From: a virus
DNA: 40,197 bases
Direction: 5' to 3' (one strand)
Virus record (IMG/VR): IMGVR_UViG_3300005529_000020
Location: 1-40,197 of that record
The translations under genes were made by a program, and so were the position numbers. Shown here piece after piece: positions 18,819 to 26,796 of the stretch; the first letter of the stretch is position 1, and each line of letters starts with the position of its first letter. Below the pieces are notes generated by a model that saw only the letters and a program-made list of their open reading frames with translations, had not been told where the DNA came from and did no database searches.

Positions 18819-19211
18819 CTACTCCGCGGGCTTCGCGGGAACTGCCGGCGCGGTGCCGCGGCCCAGAGCGGGCGGGACAGGCAGGCCGAAGTCAGCGAGG
18901 CTCGACAGGACGGAGCCGACCATCGCAGCGGTCACCAAGGCGAACGTGGCGTCGCTGATCTTGGACACGTCGAGGCCTGGGATGACGACGCTCGTCGACC
19001 CGGCGACCAGCGCGAACGAGTGCAGCACCAGGAACGGAGCCACCTTGCCGAGCACGTCGTTCCTTGCGAAGTTCGCGAGGTACGTCAGGCGGAACTGGCC
19101 GAGCTTCACGGCCGCGGCGACGCCGAGCACCAGGTCGAGCGCGATCAGCGCGGCCACCGTCTTGAACTGGTCGTCGTGGACGAAGTTCTGGATGAGTGCC
19201 TGGAGGGTCAT
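18819..19211 (-). CDS. Holin
   Basis: This 130-aa protein has three likely membrane segments: FKTVAALIALDLVLGVAAAV, VLGKVAPFLVLHSFALVAG and FALVTAAMVGSVLSSLADFGL. An N-terminal amphipathic helix (MTLQALIQNFVHDDQ) and an Ala/Pro/Lys tail complete it. The D-L-V-L-G-V-A-A-x-V-x2-G-x-F pattern is typical of actinophage holins. It lies directly before the endolysin, as expected for a lysis cassette, and its ATG overlaps the stop of the PLD-like gene. Confidence 0.85.
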   Translation of the reverse strand: MTLQALIQNFVHDDQFKTVAALIALDLVLGVAAAVKLGQFRLTYLANFARNDVLGKVAPFLVLHSFALVAGSTSVVIPGLDVSKISDATFALVTAAMVGSVLSSLADFGLPVPPALGRGTAPAVPAKPAE

Positions 19212-19792
19212 GCTGCTCCTTCCGTGGCCGCTGGGGCGGCCGGTGTTGGGTTGGCGGCGGCTGCGCGAGCCGCCATCTGCTTGAGCTGCGCGTCGTGGAT
19301 CACGTCGATGCGGCTGCGCAGTTCGGCTGCGGCGACGGCGTCGTCCAGGACCGTGAGCTGGTTGTCCTGAAGCGACTCGCCGCTCGAGCTCCAGTTCGTC
19401 GAGCCGGTGATGACGAAGCGGCCGTCGATGACTGCGGCCTTCATGTGCTGGATCGCGCCCTTCTCGCTCGTGCCGACCGAGATCGACGTGCCGACCTGGC
19501 CCGCGTTCCAGCTGGCCAGGAGCTCGCGCTCGTGAACGCCGCCGGCCTGCGAGCGATCCAGGACCATCTGGAAGTAGATGTTCGGGTCGGACGCCTTGGT
19601 GTGCAGGATGGCGTCCAGCTCGTCGTCGTCATAGCCGTAGGCCGACACGACGACGCTGTGCTGCGCACCGCCGATGACCGCCTTGAGTGCCTCGTGGACG
19701 GCTGTGCCGTCGGCGGGTGAGTAGAAGGTGCGCAGGTTCTGCGGGTAGGTTGAGGGGAACGCCTTGAGGGCGTCCAGGTCGGTTAGTTCCAT
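19208..19792 (-). CDS. Phospholipase-D-like (single HKD) protein, 194 aa
   Basis: Residues 116-133 read H-M-K-A-A-V-I-D-G...G-S-T-N-W, the full H-x-K-x4-D motif (His116, Lys118, Asp123) followed by the conserved GS-x-N turn. Upstream are AVIGGAQHSVVVSAYGYDDDEL and an N-terminal domain as in Nuc-like PLD nucleases. Only one HKD is present, so a homodimeric active site is expected. No signal peptide is visible. An Ala/Pro-rich tail ends it. It sits between tail genes and the holin. It could be a nuclease, or a lipid hydrolase acting on the host membrane at entry or lysis; sequence alone does not decide. Confidence 0.75.
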   Translation of the reverse strand: MELTDLDALKAFPSTYPQNLRTFYSPADGTAVHEALKAVIGGAQHSVVVSAYGYDDDELDAILHTKASDPNIYFQMVLDRSQAGGVHERELLASWNAGQVGTSISVGTSEKGAIQHMKAAVIDGRFVITGSTNWSSSGESLQDNQLTVLDDAVAAAELRSRIDVIHDAQLKQMAARAAAANPTPAAPAATEGAA

Positions 19793-19860
19793 CTGGCTCC
19801 TCTTCTCGTTTCGTGAGGTACTCGTCGAACGCGTTGGCTCCTATCGGTAAGAGTGCGCGG

Positions 19861-20655
19861 TTATGACGTGCTGACGGCGAGCCACGGCAGCTTCGTCGAG
19901 GTCTGCACGAGGCTGGAGAGGGTGATCGGGTTCGGCATCGCTGTGAGACCCGCGCCGATCGCGAGCGTCCCGCCTTTACCGGGAGCGCCCTCCCACTGGT
20001 TCAGGTTGAACGGCGTGTAATCGCGCGTGCAGATCGTCGGCGCGGTGCCCGCCGCTCCGACGTAGACGCCGATGTATCCATAGTCGAGATTCCAGTCGGG
20101 GCCGATGTGAGCAGGGCCGAGCATGAACTGGGGGTTACTCGCGGGCGTGTCATGGATTTCTCCGACTGCTCCGTTCACGGCTGCGCTCTGGTCGCTGCTC
20201 TGGTAGATCAGGTTCCCGCCCGAGTCGTAGTAGGAGAAGTAGAAGTTCGTGGCGGTCGCGGCGGCCGGCGCAGCGGTTCTCACGGTTAGGCGGTGGACGG
20301 CGTAGAGGTCATCGATGATGACGCGGGAGAGGTAGAGGGTGCCAGCCGTCATGAGCTGCGTCGATGTGGCGAGGTCGTGGGAGAAGGATTCGAGGATGTA
20401 CCCTGCGTTGTTGCTGAGGAACGATCCGGTGTTCGGCGAGATGAGCCTCCAGACGGCTCCGTCGCTCACGGACGCGATGACGGTCGCGACGTCTCCGGGG
20501 TTGTAGGTCGATTCGATCCAGATGGTGCCTATGGTGACTGTCGAGGCGCCTGGTCGATCAGCGATAGGACACGAGATCGTCGGGATGTTGTCCTGGTCAG
20601 GGACGACGTCCGGGCCGTATCCCAAGATGTGCTGCCATGCATGGTTGGTCGGCAT
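19861..20655 (-). CDS. Tail tip/receptor-binding candidate, 264 aa
   Basis: This is a beta-rich, Ser/Thr/Gly-rich protein (TIWIESTYNPGDVATVIASVSDGAVWRLISPNTGSFLSNNAGYILESF...) without membrane segments. Its neighbourhood, after the minor tail genes and before lysis, is where actinophages keep tail fibre or tip proteins. Its start abuts the stop of the 181-aa gene (TAGATG), with AAGGG upstream. Family not recognised. Confidence 0.6.
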   Translation of the reverse strand: MPTNHAWQHILGYGPDVVPDQDNIPTISCPIADRPGASTVTIGTIWIESTYNPGDVATVIASVSDGAVWRLISPNTGSFLSNNAGYILESFSHDLATSTQLMTAGTLYLSRVIIDDLYAVHRLTVRTAAPAAATATNFYFSYYDSGGNLIYQSSDQSAAVNGAVGEIHDTPASNPQFMLGPAHIGPDWNLDYGYIGVYVGAAGTAPTICTRDYTPFNLNQWEGAPGKGGTLAIGAGLTAMPNPITLSSLVQTSTKLPWLAVSTS

Positions 20656-21201
20656 CTACGTGCCCTTACCGACCCAGGCGACCGTCATCCAACACCCGCC
20701 GGGGACGCTCCCGAGGATGTTCAGGCCTGATCCGCTGGTCTGCGCGACGTACATCTCGACGTAGTCACCGGCGTTCACGAGATGGTCTCGGCTCACGTTC
20801 TGCCAGCTGTTATCGGACGCGAGGGGGAGTCGGGAATCGTTGCAGATGTCGGCTGTCCCGCCGTTGCGGCGGATCAGGAGGTAGCGCGCGCCGCCGCTCG
20901 CGGTCTGCCACTTGATCCCAGCCTTCACGCTGTAGACACCACCCGTGTTCATCGTGATCCGCGTCGGGTTCGTCGTGTTCGAGTGCATCGTCGGGTTCGT
21001 GTCATAGTCCGGGCCGCCCGCGGGCTGGAAACTGACAACGACCGGTGTCGCGCTCGACGTGATCGAGAAGTCCGCCGCCTTCTGGATCGAGCATGCCGGC
21101 GGCGAGAACAGATAGTTCGTATTGTCGCGGACGTAGGTGTTCAGTTGTGCTGCGGTGAGCTGACTCGCGGCCGTGAACGTGATCGGCGTTGTCCACGCCA
21201 C
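20656..21201 (-). CDS. Tail protein with C1q/TNF-like beta domain, 181 aa
   Basis: It opens with MAWTTPITFTAASQLTAAQLNTYVRDNTNYL, a motif common at the start of phage tail-fibre proteins (F-T-A-A-x-x-L-T-A-A-x-L-N-T-x-V-R-D-N). The rest is a jelly-roll-like beta domain (MNTGGVYSVKAGIKWQTASGGARYLLIRRNGG...VNAGDYVEMYVAQTSGSGLNI), as in C1q-type receptor-binding domains. It probably decorates the tail tip and contacts the host surface. The adjacent 264-aa protein may be its partner. Confidence 0.7.
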   Translation of the reverse strand: MAWTTPITFTAASQLTAAQLNTYVRDNTNYLFSPPACSIQKAADFSITSSATPVVVSFQPAGGPDYDTNPTMHSNTTNPTRITMNTGGVYSVKAGIKWQTASGGARYLLIRRNGGTADICNDSRLPLASDNSWQNVSRDHLVNAGDYVEMYVAQTSGSGLNILGSVPGGCWMTVAWVGKGT

Positions 21202-21482
21202 TACGCGGCGCTCCTGGGAGCGGATATGCCATGCTCGATGTTCTCTGCGAGGAGATCGTTGATGGTCTCGGTGGGGAGCCAGTTTTGGTTCTCGACCGGG
21301 CGCTGGCGTAGAGCGTCTTGGATGGCTACGCGGTCAGCCGGCCACAGAACGACGTAGCGAGTGCCACAGACGGGGCAGCGCCATTCATCGCCCGACGAGA
21401 CCTGCGCCGCGTGGCGACATTCGCACTCGGCGATCCATCGGCCCCGGTTCACGTAGGCGCGAGTGATGAGAGGAACCGCCAT
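21201..21482 (-). CDS. Zinc-ribbon protein in the tail module, 93 aa
   Basis: MAVPLITRAYVNRGRWIAECECRHAAQVSSGDEWRCPVCGTRYVVLWP contains C-x-C...C-x2-C, a small zinc ribbon, followed by a helical C-terminal half. Its ATG overlaps the TGA of the minor tail gene. Similar small ribbons appear in tail operons of actinophages. The role (structural or regulatory) is unknown. Confidence 0.65.
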   Translation of the reverse strand: MAVPLITRAYVNRGRWIAECECRHAAQVSSGDEWRCPVCGTRYVVLWPADRVAIQDALRQRPVENQNWLPTETINDLLAENIEHGISAPRSAA

Positions 21483-22693
21483 CAATACGCCAGGAGCGAG
21501 TTCGCGTTGTCCAAGACGCCGTGCGTCGCGTCGTTCAGTATGAAGTTGTTTACGCCGGTCAGGCGTTGCGGGGAGAGGCCGAAGGTGGTTGTCCACGATC
21601 CGGGTTGGACGACGTGTTCGATCCGTTCGATGAAGACGTTCTGGTTGATGACGTTCCCGGATGGTGGCCGCCGCTTTACGGTGATCAGGTCGCTGATTTC
21701 ACGGCCGAGGACTTGGGCGTAGAGGTTGTTGATCTGCGTCCCAGCGGTTCCGCGTTGCGGCATGATCGAGATCTGCGGTACGCGCCACGAATGATCTTTC
21801 TGCGAAACCACGTCCCACACGGCTCGGTCATAGCCCTCGTTCGGCGTGTCGGTCAGGATCGTGATCTGCTCGCTGCGCTGGCTGTACTTGGTCTGGCTCG
21901 CAGCGTCGGTGTACTTGAAGGCGACACCGAGGCCATCGGTGACCTGGCTGTCGTTGATGAGTGTCGTCTTATCATCGGCCGGGTTCAGCGCGACATATGG
22001 GAGTTCGGTGCCGCCGCCGTCGCCGAACGTGCCCTGGCTCGTGTGGCTGTCGCGGAAGTAGCGGTTCTCGAATGTGAACGTCCCGTCCCTGGCGACGTAG
22101 AACGCGCCCTTCTCTGACAGCTCGCAGTCCTGGCAATGCTGCAGTGCACCGACGTTGATCTGCGGGAACGCCGCGATGTGACACTTCCCCGTCGCAAGCG
22201 ATTGCGGCAGCGATCCGAGGCCGACGCCGGACAGGATGCGGCTGATGCGCTGGTCGGTGCGCTCCGCGGGCGCGCCGGTGCCGGGGAAGTAGTTGTCATC
22301 GCCGAGGAGCGCCATCCCGTCGTGCAGGCCGACGGTCACGTACTCGTCGGTGTTGGCGACGTAGGTGGATGGCCACCCGTCCGTGAACATGTCCCACACC
22401 GGGTAGGTGATTGAGTTCCACGTCGCCCGAAGCCGCATCCTGACCAGCGGGATGACATGCGGGTAGTAGGCGCCCCCGGTGTAGCTCGGGTCGAACCGGC
22501 CGTCACGGTTATCGAGGACGACCTGCGCAGAACCGACGTCGAAGGCCGAGCCGGACGGGAGGTTGATGTTCCGGCCGCGCGCAGACGACCAGCTGCGAAG
22601 GTAGCTGGTGATGTTCGTCCAGGAGGGCGAGCCCGACGCGGGCGTGTCGTTGAAGCTCGCCTCGAGGATCAGCGTGGGCAGGTTGAACGCCAC
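21482..22693 (-). CDS. Minor tail protein, distal-tail/hub type, 403 aa
   Basis: The N-terminal part (LEASFNDTPASGSPSWTNITSYLRSWSSARGRN...SAFDVGSAQVVLDNRDGRFDPSYTGGAYYPHVIPLVRMRL) is the typical opening of actinophage minor tail proteins: the W-x-(D/N)-I-(T/S)...R-G-R...G-x-(A/V)-x-(V/L)-x-LDN-x-D-G-R-F-D-P signature. A baseplate-hub-like middle part follows. It comes straight after the tape measure, as expected for the tail-tip complex. SD and start are not in question. Confidence 0.82.
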   Translation of the reverse strand: MAFNLPTLILEASFNDTPASGSPSWTNITSYLRSWSSARGRNINLPSGSAFDVGSAQVVLDNRDGRFDPSYTGGAYYPHVIPLVRMRLRATWNSITYPVWDMFTDGWPSTYVANTDEYVTVGLHDGMALLGDDNYFPGTGAPAERTDQRISRILSGVGLGSLPQSLATGKCHIAAFPQINVGALQHCQDCELSEKGAFYVARDGTFTFENRYFRDSHTSQGTFGDGGGTELPYVALNPADDKTTLINDSQVTDGLGVAFKYTDAASQTKYSQRSEQITILTDTPNEGYDRAVWDVVSQKDHSWRVPQISIMPQRGTAGTQINNLYAQVLGREISDLITVKRRPPSGNVINQNVFIERIEHVVQPGSWTTTFGLSPQRLTGVNNFILNDATHGVLDNANSLLAY

Positions 22694-24880
22694 TCAGGTG
22701 CCTCGCAGCGCTGGTTGGCCTGCCATGACGCTCTGCTTGATCAGCGCGTTCGCGATCGGCTTGCTGTCCAGGTAGAGGTGGACGTGCATGGGCTGGCCGG
22801 CGCTGGCCGTGTGCGCGCCGGCACGGCCGCCGTGCGGGTTGCCGGGCGTGCCACCGCGTGGCGGCCCGGAGACGGGCCCGACGTAGCGGTTGATCAGCTC
22901 GTCGATGTTCATCTGGATCTGGATCTGCTTGAACGTCGGGATCGCATTGATGCGCCGGGCGACCTCGGCTGCGGCGAGCGCGACCGCCGCGGCGTGCCGC
23001 GCGTTCGCTGCGAGGACGGGGTTCGAGCCCTGCATCTTGATCGCGAGGCGCCCCTCGGCCTCGGCCGTCGTGACCAGGTGCTGCTCCATCGCCTGCAGCT
23101 TCTGGGTGTTCAGCTCCGCCGCGCCGGCGAACCGGCCGGCCGGTAGGAGCGAGGCTCGGGTGGATGCGATCAGCTTGTCGGTGCCGGTCTTCATCGTGGC
23201 GAGCTGTGCGGCGTACTTCTGCTGGATGCCGACGCCCTTGAACAGCAGCTTCTCGTAGGCGTCCTGCGCCTTGGTAATCGCTCTGAGGTGGTTCGGGGTC
23301 TCGCGGATGATGCTGTTCATGTGCCGAAGCGCGGAGCCCGCAGACTCGGTGTTCGCAGCCAGGGCTTTGCTCGTCCCGGACAGGCCGTGGATCGCGGCCT
23401 GGATCTTGTTGAACGCCTTCTCCTCGGCCGACGCGCCGCCCTTGATCGTCGAGAGCCAGTAGGCGAGACCGGCCAGGCCGACCACGACGCCGCCGATCAG
23501 CGCGGCGCTGCCTGCTGTCAGGCCGAGCCCGGCGAGCAGGCCACCGCCGCCGGCGGCCTCGCCCGCTCCGGCCGCGGCGACGGTCTGCGCCGCGGTTCCG
23601 AACAGGCCCATCGCCTTGCCCGCCTTCGCGGCGACGCCGGCGATGCTCACGAGCGCGCCGGCCATCCGAAGCACCGGCCCGGCGGCGGCGGCGGCTGCCA
23701 GGCCGAACAGGACGACGTCCTTCTGCGTGGTGGACAGCTTCGAGAAGTCCGTCGCCGCGCGTGCGACCGCGTCGGCGATCTTGATGAATGTCGGGGCTAG
23801 AGCGGTTCCGGCCTTGGTCAGCGCTGTGGTGATGGCGCTCCATGCCTTGGAGAGCTTCGTGGATGCCGTCGCGTTCGATGCGGCCAAGTCGGCCCCGAAC
23901 TTGCTGCTGGTTTTCCCGATCTGGGCGTACTTCATCGACACGCGGTCGAGGTTGTTGAGCAGCAGCGCGATCGTGCCGGCCGATCGGCTCCCGCCGAACA
24001 GCTCGCCGATCAACTGGAGGCGCTTCGCCGGGTCGTGGATCGACTCCATGTGCGTGCGCAGCAAGGTGAGCGCCGCGACCAGGCCGTCAGGCTTCTGCAG
24101 CTGGTGCGCCATGTCGAGCGCGTTTAGGCCGACGCTCTTCAGCGCGGCCTGCGCCTTCGCCGTCGGATTCGTCATCATCAGCAAGGCCGTGCGCAGCCGG
24201 TTCGCAGCGATCCCAGCCGGCACGCCCTCGTCCGTCATCATCGCCAGCGCCGCCGCGAGGCCCTGGAGGCTCAGCCCGGCGACCTTCGCGGTCGGCACGA
24301 TCCCCGACTTCAACGCTTCGAGGAGGTCGGTCATCCGCATGTTGCCGGCGCCGATGGTGGCGTTCAGGATCGCCATCGCGTGCTGATAGTTCTGGGTGCC
24401 CTTGATGTTGGTGATCGTGACCGCAGACAGCGCGCTGGCGGTCTCCTCGAGGTTCGCCTGGCCGATCTGCGCGCCCTGCGAAGCGACCTTCAGGACGTTC
24501 ATCGCTTTCGCGCCGCGGAACCCGACCGACTCGACATGGAACAGCGCCTTCGCGAGCTCGCCCGGACCCTGCGTCGTCGACGGCGCCAGCTGCAGCACCG
24601 CCTTGGAGAGCTTGTTCACCTCGTGCTGGCTCGCGCCGGCCTGGGTATGGATCATCTCCATCTGCTTCTGGAAGTCGACGCCCATCTTGACCGCGGCGAC
24701 ACCGACGCCGAGGATCGGCAGCGTCAAGTTGTGCGTGAGCGTCTTCCCGACACCCGAGATCCGCTTCCCAGCGGCCTGCATCCGCGCGCCGAACGAGTCC
24801 GTCGCCGCGCTCGACCGTGCCAGGGCACGCTGCAACGAAGCGTCGTCCCCGAGTATGGTTACCATAATGGGACGAACCAT
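22694..24880 (-). CDS. Tail tape measure protein, 728 aa
   Basis: It shows long helical stretches, an N-terminal conserved TMP region (DASLQRALARSSAATDSFGARMQAAGKRISGVGKTLTHNLTLPILGVGVAAVKMGVDFQKQMEMIHTQAG...) with the phage_TMP_TP901-like core (LSKAVLQLAPSTTQGPGELAKALF), and a central hydrophobic segment (GLTAGSAALIGGVVVGLAGLAYWLS). The ATG at 24880 overlaps the TAA of the HNH gene (TAATG) with AAGGATGG upstream; a TTG at 24886 is an alternative. At about 0.15 nm per residue the tail would be near 110 nm. It sets tail length in a long non-contractile tail; no sheath gene is present. Confidence 0.92.
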   Translation of the reverse strand: MVRPIMVTILGDDASLQRALARSSAATDSFGARMQAAGKRISGVGKTLTHNLTLPILGVGVAAVKMGVDFQKQMEMIHTQAGASQHEVNKLSKAVLQLAPSTTQGPGELAKALFHVESVGFRGAKAMNVLKVASQGAQIGQANLEETASALSAVTITNIKGTQNYQHAMAILNATIGAGNMRMTDLLEALKSGIVPTAKVAGLSLQGLAAALAMMTDEGVPAGIAANRLRTALLMMTNPTAKAQAALKSVGLNALDMAHQLQKPDGLVAALTLLRTHMESIHDPAKRLQLIGELFGGSRSAGTIALLLNNLDRVSMKYAQIGKTSSKFGADLAASNATASTKLSKAWSAITTALTKAGTALAPTFIKIADAVARAATDFSKLSTTQKDVVLFGLAAAAAAGPVLRMAGALVSIAGVAAKAGKAMGLFGTAAQTVAAAGAGEAAGGGGLLAGLGLTAGSAALIGGVVVGLAGLAYWLSTIKGGASAEEKAFNKIQAAIHGLSGTSKALAANTESAGSALRHMNSIIRETPNHLRAITKAQDAYEKLLFKGVGIQQKYAAQLATMKTGTDKLIASTRASLLPAGRFAGAAELNTQKLQAMEQHLVTTAEAEGRLAIKMQGSNPVLAANARHAAAVALAAAEVARRINAIPTFKQIQIQMNIDELINRYVGPVSGPPRGGTPGNPHGGRAGAHTASAGQPMHVHLYLDSKPIANALIKQSVMAGQPALRGT

Positions 24881-25524
24881 TAGCAAACCATCCTTAGTTG
24901 CGCGGGAAGTTTGCCAGCGCCTCGCTTGATGTTGCAGCGAGGGTGTGCGATCGCCACGTTCTCGCGTGTATGTGGGCCGCCGAGGCTGAGCGGGATGAGA
25001 TGGTCGAGGTGGAACCGGCTGGCGGAGACCGGGCGCTTGCAGATGTGGCAGCGGCCGCCGTCGCGCTCGTAGATCTCGCTGGGCGCGAAGCGCTCCGCTG
25101 CGGTCCCTTCTGTGCGCGCGCGCCGCAAGGCATTGCGCTGGGCGACAACCTCGGGATGGCGCCTATACCAGTCCCGCAGTGCCTCGCGAACCTTGTCCGG
25201 ATTGGCCTTGCGATACGCCCGCGACCTCTCGCGCCCTCGCTCTGGATTCCGCGCATAGCTGGCACGGCGCCGCTCGCGTCTGACATCGGGATCCACCGAC
25301 CGTGACCGCTCGCGAGCTCGCTCGGCGAACTCTGGGTCGGTTGCGTATCGATGGTTCATGTACTCGCGCCCGGCAGCTCGCAGAGTCTCGCGGTGCGATT
25401 CGCGATAGCGGGCCTGGCGAGCGAGCTTCAGTTCCCGCTCGCGCTCAGCGAATCCTGGGTCGGCTGCCGCTCGCGCTTTGCGGCGCTCATACCACTCCCG
25501 ACGCTTCGCGGGGTCGTAGGCCAT
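24880..25524 (-). CDS. HNH homing endonuclease inserted between chaperone and tape measure
   Basis: The N-terminal 130 residues are Arg-rich repeats of a YxRNPE(R/K)xRERxRxYR type (RRASYARNPERGRERSRAYRKANPDKVREALRDWYRRHPE). They are followed by the zinc/HNH core: YERDGGRCHICKRPVSASRFHLDHLIPLSLGGPHTRENVAIAHPRCNIKRGA. It separates the frameshifted chaperone from the tape measure gene, which normally follow each other, so it looks like a mobile insertion. GGAG precedes the ATG, and the chaperone's extended frame stops immediately before it. Confidence 0.88.
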   Translation of the reverse strand: MAYDPAKRREWYERRKARAAADPGFAERERELKLARQARYRESHRETLRAAGREYMNHRYATDPEFAERARERSRSVDPDVRRERRRASYARNPERGRERSRAYRKANPDKVREALRDWYRRHPEVVAQRNALRRARTEGTAAERFAPSEIYERDGGRCHICKRPVSASRFHLDHLIPLSLGGPHTRENVAIAHPRCNIKRGAGKLPAQLRMVC

Positions 25525-26054
25525 CTAGGTCTCCTGCGCTTCCATGAACTCGAACGCTGCGCTCAACTGGAACGGCGTCAGATCGCTGATGTCAGTGGGT
25601 CGGAGGTGGCACCAGTGTCCGAGTCCTGGCTGCCAATAGGCCGTAGGTGGCTCGCCGGGGAGTGGGCCGATGCGCTCGGGCCAGGTTCGCCAGATCGCAT
25701 CGACGTAGTTTCGGAGTCGCTGGTCTGTGGGGGAGGAGGGCCGGCATCAGCGCCCTCTTCCACCACCGGGATGAACTCGATCCTTGGCATGCCCGGCGCG
25801 TCCGATTCGAGCGGGACGTTCCAGAACGCGTCGGCGCTGACGCGCATCCCTTTCTTGCGCAGCGCGATGATCGCGAACGCGACGACCAGGTCGCTGTCGC
25901 CGCGCATGAGCCCGTCGCGCCACTCCTGAGAGGTGTAGCCGGCGGTCTCCTTGATGATGTGGTAGTCGCCCATGTCGAGCATGCCGAGGTCGAGCGGGTA
26001 CTCGCCGGTGTAGGGCGGGAGGTTGGTGATTCGGATGATCAGGTCGGCGGGCAA
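25525..26054 (-). CDS. Tail assembly chaperone, -1 frameshift product (GT-like), 176 aa
   Basis: Reading the chaperone gene to the C run at 25728-25734 and slipping back one base opens a frame with a natural tail-assembly sequence: TDQRLRNYVDAIWRTWPERIG...WCHLRPTDISDLTPFQLSAAFEFMEAQET. It stops at the TAG at 25527-25525, next to the HNH start. This frame has no usable start of its own. It mirrors lambda G/GT, in which the long form binds the tape measure protein during tail assembly. Deduced from sequence; the frequency is unknown. Confidence 0.7.
25578..26054 (-). CDS. Tail assembly chaperone, zero-frame product (G-like), 158 aa
   Basis: The N-terminal 105 residues (MPADLIIRITNLPPYTGEYPLDLGMLDMGDYHIIKETAGYTSQEWRDGLMRGDSDLVVAFAIIALRKKGMRVSADAFWNV) fit actinophage tail assembly chaperones, including the 'E-W-x2-G-L-x-(R/K)-GD-x-D-L-(V/L)-x-A' segment. 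After the slippery proline codons the zero-frame end (QTSDSETTSMRSGEPGPSASAHS...) is low-complexity, as often seen for the unshifted form. It lies between the gp10-like gene and the HNH insertion. Confidence 0.8.
   Translation of the reverse strand: MPADLIIRITNLPPYTGEYPLDLGMLDMGDYHIIKETAGYTSQEWRDGLMRGDSDLVVAFAIIALRKKGMRVSADAFWNVPLESDAPGMPRIEFIPVVEEGADAGPPPPQTSDSETTSMRSGEPGPSASAHSPASHLRPIGSQDSDTGATSDPLTSAI
25728..25734 (-). promoter_or_regulatory. Slippery sequence TCCCCCA for -1 frameshift
   Basis: On the minus strand the zero frame reads CCT CCT CCC CCA CAG. Slipping back one base at the CCA gives CCC ACA GAC and enters the chaperone extension frame. Proline tRNA can re-pair on the C run. 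The extension frame has a TGA at 25749-25747, so the shift must occur just here or downstream, and this is the only long run in range. Confidence 0.6.
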
Positions 26055-26058
26055 GGTG

Positions 26059-26421
26059 TCAGAGTCCTTCCATCGTGATCAGGGTGCTGAACGCGGTCTC
26101 GACGAGTCCGGGGATCTCGTTTCGGTGGTCTTGGAGGGCCGGGATCAGGCCGTGGGTCATCTGCAGCGCGCCGAAGTCGGGCCGCTTCCCGGTGACGCGC
26201 TTCTTGCGCTGGATGACCATCACGCCGCGCTGCTGGGCGGCTGGGCGGATCGTTGAGAGGCTGATCTCGTTGTACCGGGCGAGGCGTCCGCGAGCGTCGC
26301 TCGCGATCGGCTCGGCGCCGGCGCGGAGCGCTGCGAGCAGCGTCCGTTTCGACTTGCGGTTGACGCGATCGAGGGCCCTGACGACTTCGCGGTAGCCCTC
26401 GACATGGATCGTTTCCGGCAC
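26059..26421 (-). CDS. HK97 gp10-like tail completion protein, 120 aa
   Basis: MPETIHVEGYREVVRALDRVNRKSKRTLLAALRAGAEPIASDARGRL... then a GVMVIQRKKRVTGKRPDFGALQMTHGLIPALQDHRNEIPGLVETAFSTL end. It shows the pattern of gp10-like head-tail/tail-completion proteins (E-G-x-R-E-V-x-R-A-L..., a helix with A-x2-(I/V)-A...A-R, then a beta region). Such proteins usually precede the major tail protein; here the gene follows it, a reordering worth noting. The ATG is adjacent to the next gene's stop. Confidence 0.65.
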   Translation of the reverse strand: MPETIHVEGYREVVRALDRVNRKSKRTLLAALRAGAEPIASDARGRLARYNEISLSTIRPAAQQRGVMVIQRKKRVTGKRPDFGALQMTHGLIPALQDHRNEIPGLVETAFSTLITMEGL

Positions 26422-26786
26422 TACGACACCGGCTTGACGCTGAACACGCCGATCGTCAGGCTCGTGACGCCGCTGTAGGTGATCGAACAGACGCCGCTCG
26501 AGTTGGCGAACAGCGCGGCGGGGAACGGGCCGACCATCGCCTCGGTGCCGGCGGCGATGACGATCGCGGGGTCCTGGATCGCGAGGCCCTGCGTCACGGC
26601 TGGCGTGACGAAGGTGACGGTGATCGAGCCTCCTGACCCGTTCTTGATGTGCACGAAGGTGTCGAGGTCGGGCACGAACGTGTCGCCGCCGCCAGTCGCC
26701 GCGGCATAGGACGGCGCGCTGCTGTTGCCGCTGGTGAGCGCCGTCGCCGGCGCGTTCCCGATCGGCTGAGTCGCGAGAAGAGCCAT
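26421..26786 (-). CDS. Phage structural protein, 121 aa, possibly decoration/tail
   Basis: It is beta-rich with Gly/Ser/Ala loops: MALLATQPIGNAPATALTSGNSSAPSYAAATGGGDTFVPDLDTFVHIKNGSGGSITVTFVTPAVTQGLAIQDPAIVIAAGTEAMVGPFPAALFANSSGVCSITYSGVTSLTIGVF. Such short beta-sandwich proteins occur in actinophage structural modules. It sits between the major tail and gp10-like genes. The exact position in the virion is unknown; it may be a tail-tube decoration. Confidence 0.55.
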   Translation of the reverse strand: MALLATQPIGNAPATALTSGNSSAPSYAAATGGGDTFVPDLDTFVHIKNGSGGSITVTFVTPAVTQGLAIQDPAIVIAAGTEAMVGPFPAALFANSSGVCSITYSGVTSLTIGVFSVKPVS

Positions 26787-26796
26787 CAGTCCCCTC

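Noticed and set aside
22509-23843. 444-codon minus-strand frame inside the tape measure gene
   Set aside because: Arg/Pro/His-rich shadow of the tape measure protein in a different frame.
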